64,000 nt of DNA. It comes from Arcobacter cryaerophilus gv. crypticus (GTDB lineage: Bacteria; Campylobacterota; Campylobacteria; Campylobacterales; Arcobacteraceae). How positions within the stretch are numbered: the stretch's first letter is position 1; each line of letters begins with the position of its first letter. Below are positions 60,757-64,000 of the stretch, in pieces. The notes beneath the pieces were generated by a model that was given only the letters and a program-made list of their open reading frames with translations, was not told the origin of the DNA and ran no database searches. The stretch is from positions 1 through 64,000 of the forward strand of contig NZ_NXGI01000010.1 of the NCBI RefSeq assembly GCF_002993025.1, written 5' to 3'. The position numbers were made by a program, and so were the translations under genes.

Positions 60757-61158
60757 TTAAGAAACTCTTCTTTTATGAGCTATTAATAGAGTAAAAATAG
60801 TCAAAAAAGCAATAAAAGAGAGTAATGGAATAGTAATAAATCCAAAATAGTTCAGATAATCAACACTGCAAGGTACTCCACTAACACAAGGAGAGAGAGT
60901 TTCAGGAATTATTTTTAAAATCAATAAATTGTGATAAATTGAGATAAACAAACCAACAACTACAAGTGGAAAACTATATTTAAAAACTTTATCGTCTGGA
61001 TATAATAAATTAATTAAAAATATAAAAACTAATGGATACATAAAAATTCTTTGATACCAACACAAACTACAAGGAACAAAATGCATAATTTCAGAGAAAA
61101 AAAGACTTCCTAATGTAGCAAACAAAGAAATAATAAAAGCAAAAAATATATAATTCAA
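60757..61158 (-). CDS. dsbB: DsbB disulfide bond formation protein
   Basis: A 133-residue four-helix membrane protein from TTG 61158, where an AAAGGA ribosome binding site has good spacing; the in-frame start at 61182 has none. First Cys pair CSLCWYQR after helix 1, second pair Cys-x5-Cys (CVSGVPC) in the second periplasmic loop. It passes electrons from DsbA to quinone. Shorter than E. coli DsbB (176) but with both Cys pairs. First gene of the thiol-redox cluster. Confidence 0.88.
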   Translation of the reverse strand: MNYIFFAFIISLFATLGSLFFSEIMHFVPCSLCWYQRIFMYPLVFIFLINLLYPDDKVFKYSFPLVVVGLFISIYHNLLILKIIPETLSPCVSGVPCSVDYLNYFGFITIPLLSFIAFLTIFTLLIAHKRRVS

Positions 61159-61243
61159 AACAAAAATCCTTTTAAAATTCAAATAAGTTTTATTCTATCA
61201 AAATAATGTTAATATTCGCATATTTTTTGTAGAAGGATTTTAT

Positions 61244-63769
61244 TTGAGATATATTATCTTAGGGCTTATTATGGCTGGGCTTTTCCAAGTCTTTTTTTGG
61301 TTATCAAGGGATAACTTAGTGACACTAAATGAAAATTCATTTGAAAAAATTGAATCATTGTCATATTCACCATTTGGAGGATACGATAAAAATTTACTTT
61401 CAAGTGAACAAATTGCTTATGATGTGAATTTATTTGAAAATTTTACGAACAAACTTAGAACTTATGGAACTTTGGAAGCTTATAAAATACTTAACTCTAG
61501 CAAAGATTCAAATCTTCCTATTGATTTAGGACTTTGGATAAGTGGTGATTCAGAAGAGAATAATCTTGAAATACAAAGAGCATTAGAAATTTTAAAAGAG
61601 TATCCAAATAGAATTCAATCTGTAATAGTAGGAAACGAGGTACTTTTAAGAAAAGAACTTGAGCCTTTGGAACTATATGCTTACATTGATTTTATGAAAA
61701 GTAACACAAAAAAGCCTGTAACAACTGCAGAAACTTGGGATATTTGGGAAAAACATCCGCAACTAGCTAGTCATGTTGATTTTTTAACTATTCATATTTT
61801 ACCATATTGGGAAAAAGTTCCAATAGAAAGATACAACGAATTTATAATTGAAAAATATACACTAGTTGAAGAACTTTTTCCAAATAGAAAAATAGTTATT
61901 GGAGAGACTGGATGGCCTAGCCATGGGTACAACAATAATAGTGCAATTCCTAGTATCAAAAATCAAGCACAAGCTATAAGAGGTTTTGTAAATCTAGCTC
62001 ATGAAAAAGGTTGGCATTATAATATAATTGAAGCCTTAGACCAACCTTGGAAAGGTTATGATGAGGGAAGTGTTGGGCAATATTGGGGAATTTTCACAAC
62101 TTCTAGAGCATTGAAATTTCAATTAGCTGGTGAAGTTGAGTTAAATCAATATTGGTTTTATCAAATGATTGCTGCAATTATTATTGGAGCATTATTGACA
62201 CTTTTTGGATTAAAAAATCAAAGAGTAAATATTAGCCATGCTTTTGCTTATGCAATTGCTGCTCAAGGTATGGCATTTGGTATTGTAATGGCTGCGATAT
62301 ACCCATTTGTAAACTATATGAACTTTGGAATGTGGATTATGTGGGGAATGGGAAGTTTTCTTATGATTCCTCTTGTAATAATAACTTTAGCAAAAGCAAA
62401 TGAACTATTTAGAAGCTCGATTGGTATACAACCTTCAAGACTAGTTCCTCTTGATTTAAAATCACAAAATGCACCGCTTGTATCTATTCATGTTCCTGCA
62501 TACAAAGAACAACCTCATGTTTTGGCCGAAACTTTAGAGAGTTTATCAAAACTTACATATCCAAACTATGAAGTTTTAGTTATTATAAATAATACTCCTG
62601 AAGATTTTTATAAAACCCCAATAAAAGAGCTTTGTGAGAAATTAGGAGATAAGTTTAAATATCTTGATATTAAATGTACTGGATTTAAAGCTGGAGCTTT
62701 AAATACGGCTCTTGAATATACTTCAAAAGATGCACAAATTATTGCAGTTATAGATGCTGATTATAAAGTTGAATCGCCTTGGCTTGTAGATTTGGTTCCA
62801 CTATTTGATGACCCAAAAGTTGCAATTGTTCAAGCTCCACAAGATCATAGAGATGGTGATGAAAGTATTATAAAAAAAGCTATGAATGCAGAATATGCAG
62901 GTTTCTTTGATATTGGTATGGTTGATAGAAATGAAGAAAATGCAATAGTTGTTCATGGAACAATGGTAATGGTAAGACTGAGTGCTATGATGGAAGTTGG
63001 TGGTTGGGGAACTGACACTATTGTTGAAGATAGTGAATTAGGACTTAGACTATTTGAAGCTGGATATATAGCGCACTATACAAATAGAAGATATGGATTT
63101 GGACTTTTACCAGATACTATTGAAGCATTTAAAACTCAAAGACATAGATGGGCTTATGGAGCTATTCAAATTCTTAAGAAACACTGGAGAGAGTTTAAAC
63201 CTAGTTCAAAAAAATTAAGTCCTGCTCAAAAAAATAAATTTGTTACAGGTTGGTTTTTCTGGTTAAGTGATGCTATGGGTCCAGTTATGGCAGTTATGAA
63301 TATTATTTGGGTTCCTGTTATTATCTTTGTTGGTGTTACAATTCCTACAATTCCTCTTACTATTCCTATTATTACAGCGTTTATAGTAAATATTTTGCAT
63401 ACTTTTATACTTTATAGAACAAAAGTAAAAGCTAGTTTTAAAGATATTATTCTTAGCTCTATAGCTTCTATGAGTTTACAATTAATAATATTTAAAGCTG
63501 TATTTGATGGATTTATCAAAGATGGATTACCATTTAAAAGAACAGAAAAAGGTGGAAAAGCTAAAAAAAGTGCTAACCCAATAAAATACGAAACAATTTT
63601 ATGTATTTTACTTTTAACTGCATTTGTATCTTTAATCTACACAAATAAATCTGGGATTACAGAGATTTATGTATTTGCGGCAACAATATTTATTCAAACT
63701 ATTCCTTATATCTCTGCAATTATTATGAGAATATTGGAACTTTACTCTTTAAAAAATCAAAAAGCTTAA
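61244..63769 (+). CDS. GH17-GT2 fusion, NdvB-like cyclic beta-glucan synthase
   Basis: An 841-residue protein from TTG with AAGGA upstream. An N-terminal anchor (1-20) leads to a periplasmic GH17 domain (about 40-295, acid Glu132 in VGNEVLL, nucleophile Glu221 in IGETGWPSHG). Two helices (304-325 and 335-385) come next, then a cytoplasmic GT2 domain (about 410-650: DADYK at 504-508, VEDSELG near 594-600, QRHRW at 632-636) and a C-terminal helix set. The same GH17 plus GT2 order occurs in Pseudomonas NdvB, which makes beta-1,3-linked cyclic glucans. Possible products are a periplasmic or secreted beta-glucan. Confidence 0.88.
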   Translation: MRYIILGLIMAGLFQVFFWLSRDNLVTLNENSFEKIESLSYSPFGGYDKNLLSSEQIAYDVNLFENFTNKLRTYGTLEAYKILNSSKDSNLPIDLGLWISGDSEENNLEIQRALEILKEYPNRIQSVIVGNEVLLRKELEPLELYAYIDFMKSNTKKPVTTAETWDIWEKHPQLASHVDFLTIHILPYWEKVPIERYNEFIIEKYTLVEELFPNRKIVIGETGWPSHGYNNNSAIPSIKNQAQAIRGFVNLAHEKGWHYNIIEALDQPWKGYDEGSVGQYWGIFTTSRALKFQLAGEVELNQYWFYQMIAAIIIGALLTLFGLKNQRVNISHAFAYAIAAQGMAFGIVMAAIYPFVNYMNFGMWIMWGMGSFLMIPLVIITLAKANELFRSSIGIQPSRLVPLDLKSQNAPLVSIHVPAYKEQPHVLAETLESLSKLTYPNYEVLVIINNTPEDFYKTPIKELCEKLGDKFKYLDIKCTGFKAGALNTALEYTSKDAQIIAVIDADYKVESPWLVDLVPLFDDPKVAIVQAPQDHRDGDESIIKKAMNAEYAGFFDIGMVDRNEENAIVVHGTMVMVRLSAMMEVGGWGTDTIVEDSELGLRLFEAGYIAHYTNRRYGFGLLPDTIEAFKTQRHRWAYGAIQILKKHWREFKPSSKKLSPAQKNKFVTGWFFWLSDAMGPVMAVMNIIWVPVIIFVGVTIPTIPLTIPIITAFIVNILHTFILYRTKVKASFKDIILSSIASMSLQLIIFKAVFDGFIKDGLPFKRTEKGGKAKKSANPIKYETILCILLLTAFVSLIYTNKSGITEIYVFAATIFIQTIPYISAIIMRILELYSLKNQKA

Positions 63770-63779
63770 TAGCTTTTTG
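63758..63779 (+). terminator. Intrinsic terminator of the glucan synthase gene
   Basis: CAAAAAGC (63758-63765) pairs with GCTTTTTG (63772-63779) over a TTAATA loop, with the stop codon inside; a short T run follows. Confidence 0.6.
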
Positions 63780-63798
63780 GTTTAAAATAAATCTTTTT

Positions 63799-64000
63799 TT
63801 AATCATATTTATGAAGTCTTAAATCACAACAATGAGTTGCCTCTTCTACTAATAATCTTCCAATTTCAGCATGTGCGTGAACAAATTTTTTAATTTTTAA
63901 ATCATTTAAAATATGTCTTTCTTCTAATGATTCATATTTTAAAATAATATTTGTATCTGGACAATATTTTAGTATTGCATCACATATAAGTATTTTTTCA
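63799..64000 (-). CDS. C-terminal end of a TrkA-N/potassium channel-type protein (runs off the window)
   Basis: On the minus strand about 67 codons run to TAA at 63799-63801 and end CDLRLHKYD. Preceding residues EKILICDAILKYCPDTNIIL, VHAHAEIGRLLVEEATH fit the Rossmann RCK/TrkA-N regulatory domain of bacterial potassium channels. The A-x-x-x-x-R-L-L-x-E pattern resembles RCK dimer ends. Only the tail is visible, so the channel part is unseen. Convergent with the glucan synthase gene. Confidence 0.7.
   Translation of the reverse strand, partial: EKILICDAILKYCPDTNIILKYESLEERHILNDLKIKKFVHAHAEIGRLLVEEATHCCDLRLHKYD

Noticed and set aside
61159-61182. Longer start for DsbB
   Set aside because: The upstream TTG has no ribosome binding site, while AAAGGA lies correctly before the TTG at 61158.

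Overview
The window is very AT-rich (well over two thirds A/T by eye) and densely packed, with many TTG starts and 1-20 base gene overlaps. Gene content points to the Campylobacterota and best fits an Arcobacter/Aliarcobacter-type genome. The indicators are a XerH-type single recombinase, a fused CcsBA cytochrome c assembly protein, the aroB-mscS-mtaB-FtsH-like gene order known from Helicobacter and Campylobacter, BioV, and a 6S-like RNA beside purD. This taxonomic call is inference from families and gene order. I saw no rRNA, tRNA or CRISPR array.

Layout. 1-2816: the end of an IS3-family element interrupts a TonB-dependent siderophore-type receptor, and three membrane/periplasmic genes of an iron-uptake type operon follow. 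2958-14117: housekeeping genes (hpf, der, SulP transporter, hemD, 6S-like RNA, purD, RDD protein, lptD, PRTase-like protein, pnp). 14182-19275: a chemotaxis operon cheY-cheA-cheR-cheD-cheB. 19431-29152: xerH, dnaJ, several unknown genes (one with a frameshift), a ferritin-like protein, an MBL hydrolase, two degenerate GGDEF proteins, cmoB, and a membrane diguanylate cyclase. 29445-42038: ccsBA, pepD, a double-Cache chemoreceptor ending in a CheR-docking-like pentapeptide, RNase P RNA, lolA, secA, a LolC/E-type permease, mog, bioV. 42025-47497: a protease-dead FtsH-like ATPase, mtaB, mscS and aroB on the minus strand. 47583-50053: a LapG/LapD-type periplasmic protease and c-di-GMP receptor pair. 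50643-55119: a BtuBFCD-type uptake operon with a strongly structured leader and a small leader ORF. 55256-56463: a TauE/UreH-like and NosL-like pair. 56513-56638: a candidate small RNA. 56762-61158: HAD phosphatase, RsuA-type synthase, aat, and a thiol-redox cluster (DCC protein, TlpA-like, small membrane protein, DsbA-like, DsbB). 61244-63769: a GH17-GT2 fusion (NdvB-like glucan synthase). 63799-64000: the end of a TrkA-N/potassium channel-type gene.

How it works together. Three themes recur. The first is sensing and motility: the che operon and the MCP with a C-terminal aromatic pentapeptide that could tether CheR. The second is c-di-GMP: one apparently active cyclase, two degenerate GGDEF paralogues, and LapD, a catalytically dead receptor expected to control LapG and so the release of a surface adhesin encoded elsewhere. 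The third is envelope and metal/cofactor uptake: TonB systems, LptD, LolA and a LolC/E-type permease, the Dsb set, CcsBA, and the NosL/UreH-like pair. The most unusual signals are the candidate sRNA with a CCUCCU loop, the mutually exclusive hairpins masking the Shine-Dalgarno of the btu leader ORF, the protease-dead FtsH paralogue, the LapG/LapD pair, and a possible -1 frameshift gene.
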